Positions 27,009-35,964 of a stretch of DNA of 52,841 bases are shown one piece after another. Every line of letters begins with the position of its first letter. Position 1 is the first letter of the stretch. The notes below the pieces were generated by a model that was given only the letters and a program-made list of their open reading frames with translations, was not told the DNA's origin and searched no databases. The DNA is taken from the NCBI GenBank assembly GCA_021797555.1, contig JAJZZM010000009.1, forward strand, positions 1-52,841, given 5' to 3'. The translations under genes were made by a program, and so were the position numbers. The stretch is from Thermoplasmata archaeon. Lineage in GTDB: Archaea > Thermoplasmatota > Thermoplasmata > Thermoplasmatales > Thermoplasmataceae.

Positions 27009-27731
27009 GTGAAAGCGTTTAGAATAATATCAACAATAGCTATAATAATCATATTAATAGGTGTATCCTATACTGGCATTACTGCATACGATACAATGAC
27101 AACAGCAAAGAGCATATCTGTTTCTGACTATAAATATGGTCTATCAGATAAGGGAATATATGCATCCACATTAATTTCAGGCAAAAATACAGGAATATTT
27201 TCATCAAGGATAATGATAAATAATTATACATTAAATTTTAAACCCGGAATAGAAGTAAATAAAAGAATTTATTTTAATGAGAGTTTCAATGCATTGATGG
27301 ATAACAAATGGCCGCTGAATAATGTAACAATATACAAAAATGTATCAATAAATGTGCCATCATATTTATTCAATGCAACTTCAACTATAAAAGAATATTA
27401 TAATCTGGGTGCACCATTTTACAATTTTAAAATAATAAACTCGTCAGCTATATATTCAAACAGTACTGATAAATTATATAATATAACAGTATCATTCCAT
27501 GATTATTTAAATTATAATATAAACAAAATTAATGGATATAAGCCGTTAATTTATATAATTTATAATAATTCATCTGCAGGGATAATAAAAAACATAACAT
27601 TATCATACAATAAAGGTTATATATATAACGGCACGCTGGAACTACCTAAAAATGTAACCTCTGCAAATCTTACCTTTGTTATTCCTGTTATAAATATAAA
27701 ATGGGAGGAGAAAAATGTCAAAGTTAATTAA
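27009..27731 (+). CDS. Membrane-anchored surface protein rich in N-glycosylation sequons
   Basis: This 240-residue protein starts with GTG (read as Met). Residues 7-27 form a hydrophobic signal anchor (IISTIAIIIILIGVSYTGI), and the rest is extracellular. At least ten N-x-S/T sequons are present (NYT, NES, NVS, NAT, NST, NIT, NGT, NLT and more), unusually dense even for this group. The C-terminal part (LELPKNVTSANLTFVIPV) looks like beta-sandwich. The family is not recognised. It overlaps the next gene by 17 bases, so the two are co-expressed. The surface location and heavy glycosylation would suit survival at very low pH. Confidence 0.65.
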   Translation: MKAFRIISTIAIIIILIGVSYTGITAYDTMTTAKSISVSDYKYGLSDKGIYASTLISGKNTGIFSSRIMINNYTLNFKPGIEVNKRIYFNESFNALMDNKWPLNNVTIYKNVSINVPSYLFNATSTIKEYYNLGAPFYNFKIINSSAIYSNSTDKLYNITVSFHDYLNYNINKINGYKPLIYIIYNNSSAGIIKNITLSYNKGYIYNGTLELPKNVTSANLTFVIPVINIKWEEKNVKVN

Positions 27732-28143
27732 TGGTGTAATAAAATCAATGTTTTCTATGGTTTTTTTATTATTATTCTTCTACGATTTATTGCCTTATAT
27801 ACATTCATATTTAACTTCATATGGATTAAATTTAATGGATTTTGTTGATTCGAAATATTATATTCCAGTTACAGCATTGCTTATAATACTTGTAATGCTA
27901 CGTGAAATTTTTTATTATAAATGGTATACATATTTCTTTACTGCATTTTATATAATTATTGAGGTATCATTACTGTATATACTGTTAAACTCAGGAATAT
28001 TGTTTATAAATAAGGGCAGTTTTGATTTGCCATCATCATTGGTTATAGACTTTAAGTATCTATTATATCTGATAATATTTTCAGAAATATTGATTATAAT
28101 ATCAAAAATATTAAAAGCATTTTACATTAAAAACAGGAATTAA
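27715..28143 (+). CDS. Small polytopic membrane protein
   Basis: This 142-residue protein has about four hydrophobic segments (residues about 10-28, 48-64, 70-90 and 110-132) separated by short loops. It overlaps the surface protein gene by 17 bases and has GGGAGGAGAAAAATG as a ribosome site within that overlap. It is probably the membrane partner of the surface protein. I recognise no family. Confidence 0.65.
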   Translation: MSKLINGVIKSMFSMVFLLLFFYDLLPYIHSYLTSYGLNLMDFVDSKYYIPVTALLIILVMLREIFYYKWYTYFFTAFYIIIEVSLLYILLNSGILFINKGSFDLPSSLVIDFKYLLYLIIFSEILIIISKILKAFYIKNRN

Positions 28144-28157
28144 TATTTTTTTAATAA

Positions 28158-28982
28158 TTAACTGAAAATAAAAATGTTATTTAATGTATTATTGTCTATT
28201 TTTATTCTTTTTATTTCATCTCTGCCTTTTTTAATGATAAAGCTATTATTATCCTTTAAAATATTATAATTTTTATAATCTGTCATTATTTTCCTTGCAA
28301 TCATATTTTCCATTAAACCATTTTTATTTGTGTTATTTCCAAGGTTTGCAAACCCGTTATCTATTGTATATAATATGGCATTACCATTTATATCATTTAT
28401 TTTAAATATTATATTTGCCCTCTCAAGATAATATATATATTTATCTATATTATTTATATTAAACATTTTTTTGATATCGTTAATAGTCATTCCCGGATTT
28501 TTGACTATGTGCAATGATAAATCGAATAATTCCCTAAAATTTTTTATATTATATTTTATGCATATCCTCTGTACTGAATTATATAATATATTATATAATA
28601 CATTTTTATTCTTTGTTTCTATGTATTCTTGAAATCCGCCAGTGTATAAATAATCATTTATATTGCCATATTTATTTATATAATCACTATATGAAATGGG
28701 CATTTTTTCAATATCTACATGCCTTTCATTTAATTTAAAATGAAATTTTTTGCCTATAACTGTACAGCTGGACCCCGTATATAACATACCGTTATCCTTT
28801 GAGGATTTTAATTTAACTTCCCATGTACTGCACTTATTTAATGTTCCCGGTAGAAAATAACTGAAATTACCATATTCCTCAAGATATATATTATTTGCTA
28901 TTGCATTTACCGCTTCAGGTATAATTTTATTATTAAACTTATATATATTATTTATAAACTTTTCAAAGGTGCCTTTTATCAC
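28158..28982 (-). CDS. DUF4143-type AAA ATPase relative without a visible Walker A
   Basis: This 274-residue protein resembles the archaeal AAA/DUF4143 family in its centre and C-terminus: MLYTGSSCTVIGKKFHFKLN matches the sensor block, HVDIEKMPISYSDYI matches the R-x-x-x-x-x-L-x-P-L-S-F-x-E-Y/F block, and YTGGFQEYIETKN matches the G-G-F-P-E block. It is followed by a winged-helix-like segment. The first 70 residues, which should hold G-x-x-x-x-G-K-T, show no P-loop. The frame is clean, so the ATPase core appears shortened, not frameshifted. It may be an inactive relative or a remnant kept as a short protein. Confidence 0.55.
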   Translation of the reverse strand: MIKGTFEKFINNIYKFNNKIIPEAVNAIANNIYLEEYGNFSYFLPGTLNKCSTWEVKLKSSKDNGMLYTGSSCTVIGKKFHFKLNERHVDIEKMPISYSDYINKYGNINDYLYTGGFQEYIETKNKNVLYNILYNSVQRICIKYNIKNFRELFDLSLHIVKNPGMTINDIKKMFNINNIDKYIYYLERANIIFKINDINGNAILYTIDNGFANLGNNTNKNGLMENMIARKIMTDYKNYNILKDNNSFIIKKGRDEIKRIKIDNNTLNNIFIFS

Positions 28983-29198
28983 ACATATGTATATTATAAT
29001 TTATATTTAAAGTTTTTTTCTATTAGAAAATTTTAAATATTAATAAATAAAAAAATTTAAATAATTAAAAATTTATAATGCATTATTATAATATATATAA
29101 AAAATTAATGAATTTTGTATAAATTATTAATATTATTATATGCCGAAACTTAAAAAATTATAAAAAAGTATTAAATACAGGTATAATATAATAAAGCT

Positions 29199-29384
29199 AT
29201 GATAAATAATATAGAGGTATGCCCGCATTGCAATATAAAAATGGAATTAAAAACAGCACCTTATAGCGATAATGGTAAAATTATAGGAGATTTTGAAGCC
29301 TACGTTTGCCCATCATGCAATAGAGTTTTTTATACAGACAACGGTTATAAGGAATTAACAAAATATATAATGAAAAAGAGATAA
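29199..29384 (+). CDS. Small zinc-ribbon protein, 61 residues
   Basis: The protein has CPHCNIKMELKTAPY and YVCPSCNRVFYTDNGYKEL, two C-P-x-C knuckles about 28 residues apart that form a zinc ribbon. The remainder is polar. It could be a nucleic-acid-binding or adaptor protein, but no function is assignable. It has its own AT-rich promoter region (29130-29190) and precedes the hydroxyacyl-CoA dehydrogenase by 58 bases. Confidence 0.7.
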   Translation: MINNIEVCPHCNIKMELKTAPYSDNGKIIGDFEAYVCPSCNRVFYTDNGYKELTKYIMKKR

Positions 29385-29442
29385 TTTAGGTTTTTTAAAT
29401 AAGTTTTATATTCTTTTTATAATACTTTAAGAGGTGTTCTAG

Positions 29443-30390
29443 TTGGAAAAGATAGGAATAATAGGTGCGGGTGCAATGGGTTCTTCAATTGCAGAGGTAT
29501 TTGCATACAATGGCTATGATGTTTATTTAAAGGATCAGAACATGGACCTTGCAAACAAAGGCATAAACAATATCAGAAGAATATTAACAGATTTCAAGTC
29601 ATATGTGAATACCTTGCCTGATAAGGAAATAAAAAGAATAGAAAAACTCGGGATAAAATTAAGCGATGAACAGATAAATACAATAAATAAAAATCTTAAA
29701 AAGGACATTAAAATAGATGAAATAATAAACCATGTAAAACCTGTAGATGATTATAATAAATTAAATGATGTAGATCTAGTAATAGAAGCGGTATTCGAAA
29801 AACAGGAGATAAAAAATGATCTTTTTAAGGAATTATCAAATTATCTAAATGAAAATACAATTTTAGCATCAAATACATCATCCCTAAGCATAACAGAAAT
29901 GGCATCATATTATAAAAAACCCGAAAATACATTGATAATGCATTTCTTTAATCCACCATATACACTGCCATTAGTTGAGATAGTCCCGGCAATACAGTCA
30001 TCTAATGAAACAGTAAATAAAGCATATGATATAATATCAAAAATGAAAAACCACCGGGATAATATGGTTCCTGTTAAGGCAAAGGAAAGAGCGGGCTTTA
30101 TAGTTAACAGAATTTTAATACAGGTTATACATGAAGCAATAAAAATATCAGAGGAAAACATAGCAGATGAGAGAAGTGTAGATATAGCAATGAAAAAAGG
30201 TGCAGGTTTTCCTATGGGCCCATTTGAATTGGGTGATTATGTTGGTTTAGATATAGTATATGATGTATTAAAAACATTTAATAATGTATATGGAGATAGA
30301 TTTTTAATTCCTGAAAGGCTTAAAAACATGGTAATAGCTGGATATCTGGGCAGGAAAGCTGGAAAAGGCTTTTATGAATATAAAAAATAA
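29443..30390 (+). CDS. 3-hydroxyacyl-CoA dehydrogenase (second paralogue)
   Basis: This 315-residue protein has the NAD site IGIIGAGAMGSSIAEVFAYN, ASNTSSLSITEMA, the catalytic histidine in IMHFFNPPYTLPLVEIV and a C-terminal GAGFPMGPFELGDYVGLD block. The start is TTG at 29443, fixed by the AGAGGTG ribosome site about 8 bases upstream, rather than by leaderless initiation. It has an extra charged insertion near residues 45-90 compared with the paralogue at 16535-17410. It converges on cbiD with the stop codons directly adjacent. Confidence 0.9.
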   Translation: MEKIGIIGAGAMGSSIAEVFAYNGYDVYLKDQNMDLANKGINNIRRILTDFKSYVNTLPDKEIKRIEKLGIKLSDEQINTINKNLKKDIKIDEIINHVKPVDDYNKLNDVDLVIEAVFEKQEIKNDLFKELSNYLNENTILASNTSSLSITEMASYYKKPENTLIMHFFNPPYTLPLVEIVPAIQSSNETVNKAYDIISKMKNHRDNMVPVKAKERAGFIVNRILIQVIHEAIKISEENIADERSVDIAMKKGAGFPMGPFELGDYVGLDIVYDVLKTFNNVYGDRFLIPERLKNMVIAGYLGRKAGKGFYEYKK

Positions 30391-31458
30391 TCAGTAATAA
30401 TTTTTAATAATATTTATTTTTATATTTAATTGATTATCAGTATATTTATTTAAATTGTCTATTATTTTTTCTTTTAATTTATCCAAGAACCTATCGTCAT
30501 AATTTATTAAATTCATGATATTTAATACTGTATTTGAATTTTTTATTTTTAATATTAAATCATCATTATAATTTAGTTCTTTGGCTATACATGCAAGAAA
30601 ATCAAAATTTGTATTGCTTCTGGATGAATGCAGGTCCAAATATCCATAGGCAAGTTTTGATAATTTTCCCGGCATTCCGGCTATTATCACATTTTTAATT
30701 TTATTGTCAGTACATCTTTTTAATGAAAAGCCTATAAAATCACCGATCTCTATAAACTGTTCATCCTTAAAATTATTGTATATTTTTTTTACGGCATCAT
30801 CACTTCTGCCACCTGTACTTAAAACCAATGTATCAATATTATCATTCCTTGCAACCCTTATTGCTAAAACAATAGAGGCTTTCCACGACGAATCCGAAAA
30901 TGGTATTACTATGCCCCTTGTACCCAGTATTGATATTCCTCCAATAATCCCTAATTTGGAATTGGATGTTTTTTTTGCTGCCTCCTCACCGTTGGGAACA
31001 AATACTGTTATATTTACTCCATTATTTATATTATATTTACTTAAAACTTCCCTTACCGCATTATTAATCATTTTTAATGGCACAGGGTTTATTGCAGGAT
31101 TTCCTGGCTTTACCGGCAGGCCTTCTTTTGTAACTTTTCCAACGCCAATGCCGCCATTTATTACTATTTTATTATCGTTGTTGAAACAAACCTTTGAATA
31201 TATTAACAATCCTGTTGTGACATCGGGGTCATCGCCACCATCCTTTAATGTTGCCGCAATTGCATAATCATTATGTATTATTAATCTTTTTATTTCAAAG
31301 CTTACAGTTTTTTTAACCGGCAACTCTATTTCTATATTATTTACTTCAGTTTTTGTGATCAATGAAATCAAGGCTGCCTTTGTTGAGGCAGTGGCACATG
31401 ACCCTGTTGTATATCCAAATCGTAGATTAGCCCTATCTGGAATATTTTCAATATACAT
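30391..31458 (-). CDS. cbiD: Cobalt-precorrin-5B C1-methyltransferase CbiD
   Basis: This 355-residue protein starts with the family signature RFGYTTGSCATASTKAAL and has KDGGDDPDVTTGLLIYSKV and the GGIGVGKVTKEGLPVKPGNP block. It methylates C1 of cobalt-precorrin-5B with SAM in anaerobic cobalamin synthesis. It is the last gene of the cbiJ-cbiC-cbiD operon, overlapping cbiC by 11 bases. The other cobalamin genes are not in the window. Confidence 0.93.
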   Translation of the reverse strand: MYIENIPDRANLRFGYTTGSCATASTKAALISLITKTEVNNIEIELPVKKTVSFEIKRLIIHNDYAIAATLKDGGDDPDVTTGLLIYSKVCFNNDNKIVINGGIGVGKVTKEGLPVKPGNPAINPVPLKMINNAVREVLSKYNINNGVNITVFVPNGEEAAKKTSNSKLGIIGGISILGTRGIVIPFSDSSWKASIVLAIRVARNDNIDTLVLSTGGRSDDAVKKIYNNFKDEQFIEIGDFIGFSLKRCTDNKIKNVIIAGMPGKLSKLAYGYLDLHSSRSNTNFDFLACIAKELNYNDDLILKIKNSNTVLNIMNLINYDDRFLDKLKEKIIDNLNKYTDNQLNIKINIIKNYY

Positions 31459-32041
31459 TTTTTATCAGCTCGTTTATTATTGCCACAGCTGTTGGTGTTC
31501 CACCTTTTTTAATCATATTTGTAATAAACGGATAGTTAATCTTTAATAATTTATATTTGCTTTCAATAGTATTTACAAAGCCTACAGGTACACCTATAAC
31601 CAGTGATGGCTTACAGTTATTGTTTTCTATTTCCTCAATCAATGATAACAAGGCTGTAGGTGCATCACCTATTACAAATATGGAATTACCATATAATTTT
31701 ACAGCCTTTTTTATTGCAAGGTATGACCTTGATATTTTGCTATTCCTTGATTCTTCAGCTATATCATTATCATTTATAAAGCATTTTACATTTTTATATT
31801 TTGTTATTCCAGATTTAACCATGTTTATATCCGTAATTACTGTTACATTGTTTTTTAGGGCATTTATAGCATTAAATGGGTCATTTCCGAATATTAATGA
31901 TTTCCCTATATCATAATCTGCAGTTGCATGAATAACCCTAACAATTATATTTGATTTTAATGAATTGTCTAAATTCAACTGCTTTCTAATTGTTTCAAAG
32001 CTTTTTTTATATATCTCTTCAGGGTTTAATATTTTTATCAC
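31448..32041 (-). CDS. cbiC: Cobalt-precorrin-8 methylmutase CbiC
   Basis: This 197-residue protein has the catalytic histidine block VRVIHATADYDIGKSL, then DINMVKSGI and VIGVPVGFVNTIESK (the G-x-P-V-G-F-V block). It moves a methyl group from C11 to C12 to form cobyrinic acid. Overlaps of 23 bases with cbiJ and 11 bases with cbiD suggest coupled translation. The length is near the family usual of about 200-210. Confidence 0.93.
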   Translation of the reverse strand: MIKILNPEEIYKKSFETIRKQLNLDNSLKSNIIVRVIHATADYDIGKSLIFGNDPFNAINALKNNVTVITDINMVKSGITKYKNVKCFINDNDIAEESRNSKISRSYLAIKKAVKLYGNSIFVIGDAPTALLSLIEEIENNNCKPSLVIGVPVGFVNTIESKYKLLKINYPFITNMIKKGGTPTAVAIINELIKNVY

Positions 32042-32780
32042 CTTTTAAAATATTTAATACATCATTATAATTATATGCTATATTTTTATAATTATATCTT
32101 TTCCTTTTTATTATAACTGTTTTAATATTATTTTCTATTGCTGCCTTTATTTTTGATTCTGAGTCAAAACCGCTATCCTTTGTTATTAAGGTATCTATGT
32201 CATAATTTTTATATATAGCATTATTTAATTCTATATTAAAAGGACCTTCCATTGCAATTATGTTTTTCATTTTTACATTCATTTCCGATAATAATTTAAT
32301 ATTATTATATTCAGGCAGTACTCTGAAATAAACATTTTTTATTTTAATTAAACCATTGAAATATTCTATATTTTTAATTCCTGTTGCTATTAATATATTA
32401 TTTGAATTTATTTTTAATGCCTCTTTTGCAGCATCCTCATAATTATCTACATATACAATATTTTTATTTTTATAGTTTATTTCAGGCCTCTCATATCTTA
32501 TATGCAGTATTTTTAATTCCTCAGAAATTTTTAATGCACTTTCATGTATTGAATATGCATAAGGATGTGTTGCATCTATTATTACATTTATATTTAATTT
32601 TTTGCATCTATTTAATAAATCATCATATAACAATTTTTTATTTATAGTTTTTATATTGTTGTCAATTAATTTATTTGCACCCTCATACGTTGTTGCAGTT
32701 GCTATTAAATCATAACCGTTATTTTTTAAATATATAGCCAATTCCCTGGAATCTGATGTACCATCAAGCAATAAAATCAT
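32019..32780 (-). CDS. cbiJ: Cobalt-precorrin-6A reductase CbiJ
   Basis: This 253-residue protein starts LLLDGTSDSRELAIYL (the G-T-x-D-S/A-R-x-L motif) and has INVIIDATHPYAYSIHESAL and LITKDSGFDSESKIKAA, the three blocks of CobK/CbiJ reductases. It reduces precorrin-6A with a nicotinamide nucleotide. It is the first gene of the operon, about 80 bases from the MFS gene; both run on the reverse strand, so cbiJ may have its own promoter in the gap 32781-32860. Confidence 0.9.
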   Translation of the reverse strand: MILLLDGTSDSRELAIYLKNNGYDLIATATTYEGANKLIDNNIKTINKKLLYDDLLNRCKKLNINVIIDATHPYAYSIHESALKISEELKILHIRYERPEINYKNKNIVYVDNYEDAAKEALKINSNNILIATGIKNIEYFNGLIKIKNVYFRVLPEYNNIKLLSEMNVKMKNIIAMEGPFNIELNNAIYKNYDIDTLITKDSGFDSESKIKAAIENNIKTVIIKRKRYNYKNIAYNYNDVLNILKGDKNIKP

Positions 32781-32860
32781 TATGTTATATTTACAATTAT
32801 TTAATAATTTTTTCTAATAGACTCCTTTATTGCAGATATATAAAAAAATATAAATTTATT

Positions 32861-34141
32861 TTATCTTGAATGCTTCACAAAGAGAACAAGTATGCCTGCA
32901 ATAAGAACAAATATGGCCATGGAATAAACACCATCTACAAATGAATGTGTGTAGCTTTCAAGTCCACCAACCAGTATCGGGCCTACTATGCCTCCAAGGT
33001 TTCCAAGGCCATTTATCATTCCTATGGATGCTGCCGAACTCTCCCTTGTTAATGATTCCTGTGGTATATTCCAGAATATAGGCAAAAATGAAAATATTCC
33101 TATTGCTGAAATTGTAAAGAATATAAATGAAACCACAGCGTTGGATATCAGAAATGCGCTTAATGCAAGTCCAGCAAAAGCAACAAAGAATATTATTGCA
33201 GTTAATACTTTTCTGTTTCCCTTTTTATCAGAATATCTTAATATGAATATTAACGCTATGGCTGCTACAATATATGGAATATCACTTAAAAAACTTGATG
33301 TTGCAGCATTAACATGTGCAAATGAACTTATTATTGTTGGTAGCCATATAGTATAACCATATAGCCCGGTAACTCCAAGTAAATAAACTATGGTTAATAT
33401 TAATACATCAGGTTCCTGTAATGCCTTTTTCCAGCCCATTTTTAATGGTTTTTCATTTTCTTCGCTATCCAGTGCTTCCTGTAATGAGTCTTTTTCTTTT
33501 TTTGTTAACCATTTTGCATCTTCAGGGAAATCGGTTAAAACAACCCAGAGTATTACAACTGATATTAAAGCCAATATTCCCTCATATATAAATAAGTATC
33601 TCCATCCGGGATTGTTGCCATAAACAGTAAATATTTCTCCGGCTATTAAACCTCCAAATATACCGGCAACCGGTATTGCTGCATTAAAGAATGAGTTGGC
33701 AACCCCTCTTTCTGATTTAACAAACCATATGCCCATAAAGAACATTGTTCCTGCATAGAATGGTGCCTCAGCAAGGCCCAATACAAATCTCAATGCATAC
33801 ATTTCTGGGATATTCTGAACAAAGCCGGTAACGATTGTTATTACGCCCTATGATCCAAATGCAAGTGCAAATATTTTTCTTACACCAACATTATTTATTC
33901 TTAACGTTGTAAATACCTGCGGTATGGCATACGCAACAAAAAATAATGCCGAAGCTATTCCTGCTATAAGATCCGCATTCGCTGCAGAAGCACCTATATC
34001 CTTAAACATGCCCGCGTCTATACCATATGATAGATTAACTCTATCAAGAAAATTTACAACATAAAGAAAAAATAATATAGGCGCAAGTCTAATATATCTC
34101 TTCTTCAAGGACAACTTAACATTACTATTTATACTTTCCAT
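32861..34141 (-). pseudogene. MFS transporter (anion:cation symporter type) interrupted by one in-frame TAG
   Basis: A single reverse-strand frame runs for 427 codons from ATG at 34139-34141 to TAA at 32861-32863, with one TAG at 33848-33850 (codon 98). Before it: FFLYVVNFLDRVNLSYGIDA (TM1, ACS-family like) and GVRKIFALAFGS; after it: [21 protein letters not shown], where family members usually have Trp at the TAG position (TGG to TAG is one base). The later helices and the [12 protein letters not shown] loop are intact. No other lesion is visible. Substrates of the family are organic anions such as sugar acids. A short protein from the ATG at 33787 or a readthrough protein are both possible. 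Confidence 0.83.
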
Positions 34142-34831
34142 TAAAGATTAATATATGTATATATATAAATGTTATGCATAGCCATATATTTAAATTATAT
34201 AATATTAAAACCATTTGGTTTTAGGTGCATTTTTTAAGTATATCCTATCTAAAGCCTTAATCTGGGGTTTTTTATCAGAATACTATTTTTGCAGTAAAGT
34301 ATTCCACAATGATATTATTGTATGTTTTACCGGTTTTAGCCTATAAATAATAACCTTAACTGGTATACCTTTGTAACTTTGATATCAAAAGAAAACTGAT
34401 AATTATAACATTAGTTTAATGCCATATTTAAATTACAAAAATTTGTTGTATTATACTATTACATTTATTATAAAATGTGACTTGGAAGGTTTTTCTATTA
34501 TGAAGAAACCAGAACAGGACAAATAATTGCAATATTTTTTTGATAAGAAAATTGGTATTTCAACGCTTTTCTCTGATGGGTTTTTAAATTGAAAAATATT
34601 GTTTTAATAATTTTTGTTGAATGGTCAAGTGACGAACTTTTTGTTAATAACGTTGTTGAAAAAACAAAACTTGGTGTATGCATAAAAATATATAAATATG
34701 CAAAGAAGACCAGAGAATCTATAGAAAAATACATAGAAACACTTAATAAAATGTATAATGACCCTACTAATTTACTGGAGAAAACAATGTATTTTTGATA
34801 ATACAATATAATGAAAATTTTATATAAAATA
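34142..34831. other. 690-base gap with a possible gene remnant
   Basis: I see no complete known gene. A + frame at 34589-34798 (TTG start, 69 codons) reads KNIVLIIFVEWSSDELFVNN, then VVEKTKLGVCIKIYKYAKKT and ends in a lysine-rich helix. The V-x-E-K-x-x-L-G-V-C pattern recalls the end of a group 1 glycosyltransferase, but without catalytic parts. The left portion, 34200-34450, is AT-rich with small inverted repeats (AAACCA/TGGTTT at 34209). Confidence 0.35.
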
Positions 34832-35629
34832 TTAATAGTATTTATCTATGTCAATTTTATTAATTAATGGTTTTTCCACAGTGCCATAAACCTCACATAA
34901 AACATTTTCATTATCGTGGTTAAAAATAATTAAAATCTTTTCTTTAATAATTTTATTCAATAATTTCTTTTTCATTTTCAATGAATTTAATGGATATGAA
35001 TCTATTGCAGTCAAATAATAAGGCTTTATATGAAAAGCAGACGGAAATAAATCCCCACCATAAATGTACTTTTTTGAGTTTATCGCAAATATAATAACTT
35101 CATGGCCTTCGGTATGCCCTGAGGTAAATATTACATTTATTTTACTGTTAATTCTTTTTGAGCCATTTAATAAAACCATTTTTTTATTTATCCTGTTTTT
35201 AATATAGCTTCCCCTTGTGAAATCATTTGGTTTTTTAAATGCATTCAATTCCTTTTCCTGCAGTATTATATAAGTATTATTAAAAATTTTATTTTTTGAA
35301 AATATATGCCCGCTATGGTCAAAATGCATATGTGACTGTATTATAAAATCAATATTTTTTATATCATGGTCCTCTAACTGTTTTTCTATATCATTATTTT
35401 TATTTGGTTTAAAATTTTTTATAAATCTTTCAGAAAAATTATTGCCTATTCCTGAATCGATTAAAATATTCTTATTATTAATTTTTATAAATGGTATATT
35501 TGTAGTTATTCTCAATTTATTATCATTATCATTAAAATATTTAGACCATAAAACCTTTGGAACTATGCCACAGTATGCGCCGGAATCTATTTCATATGAA
35601 CCATCGTTCAAAAAATGTAAATCATCCAT
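34832..35629 (-). CDS. Metallo-beta-lactamase-fold protein (AHL-lactonase-like)
   Basis: This 265-residue protein has IQSHMHFDHSGHIFSKN (H-x-H-x-D-H), VIFTSGHTEGHEVIIF, YIYGGDLFPSAFHIKP and NHDNEN near the C-terminus, the metal ligands of the AiiA/lactonase-like MBL group. The N-terminal SYEIDSGAYCGIVPKVLWSK region also fits. The actual substrate is unknown and need not be a homoserine lactone. It lies downstream of the etf-fixCX operon on the same strand with a gap of 43 bases, and may be part of that transcript. Confidence 0.82.
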   Translation of the reverse strand: MDDLHFLNDGSYEIDSGAYCGIVPKVLWSKYFNDNDNKLRITTNIPFIKINNKNILIDSGIGNNFSERFIKNFKPNKNNDIEKQLEDHDIKNIDFIIQSHMHFDHSGHIFSKNKIFNNTYIILQEKELNAFKKPNDFTRGSYIKNRINKKMVLLNGSKRINSKINVIFTSGHTEGHEVIIFAINSKKYIYGGDLFPSAFHIKPYYLTAIDSYPLNSLKMKKKLLNKIIKEKILIIFNHDNENVLCEVYGTVEKPLINKIDIDKYY

Positions 35630-35672
35630 AAAATAAAATAATAAAATAAAATATTAATGTTTTCAATAAAAC

Positions 35673-35960
35673 TTATCCATATCTCAGTGCTATACCCTTG
35701 CCGTATTTAGGATAGTTCCATAAGATGTTTTCAAATGGGCATGCTATCCTGCAGGCACCGCATTCAACACAGTTTTCATAGCCTATTACTATTTTATTAT
35801 TCTGCCATGTATAAACATTGGCAGGGCAAATAGAAATACATGGCTGCGGGTCTCCGTATTCCTTTTCACATTCCAAGCATTTATCTCCATCCAGTATTTT
35901 AAGATGTGATTTATCATCCTTTTTATATCTTAATGTATATAATTTCTCTTCTATTCTCAT
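35673..35960 (-). CDS. fixX: FixX-like ferredoxin of the ETF:quinone reductase complex
   Basis: This 95-residue ferredoxin-like protein has CLECEKEYGDPQPCISICPANVY and CVECGACRIACPFENILWNYP. The second motif, C-x2-C-x2-C-x3-C-P, supplies a 4Fe-4S cluster together with a cysteine of the first region. FixX carries electrons between FixC and the quinone. The start is fixed by GAGGTGAAAAAATG on the reverse strand, 4 bases after the fixC stop. Confidence 0.9.
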   Translation of the reverse strand: MRIEEKLYTLRYKKDDKSHLKILDGDKCLECEKEYGDPQPCISICPANVYTWQNNKIVIGYENCVECGACRIACPFENILWNYPKYGKGIALRYG

Positions 35961-35964
35961 TTTT

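Noticed and set aside
34209-34222. Short inverted repeat AAACCA/TGGTTT as an operator
   Set aside because: Arms of six bases are expected by chance in such AT-rich DNA, and no gene start is close.
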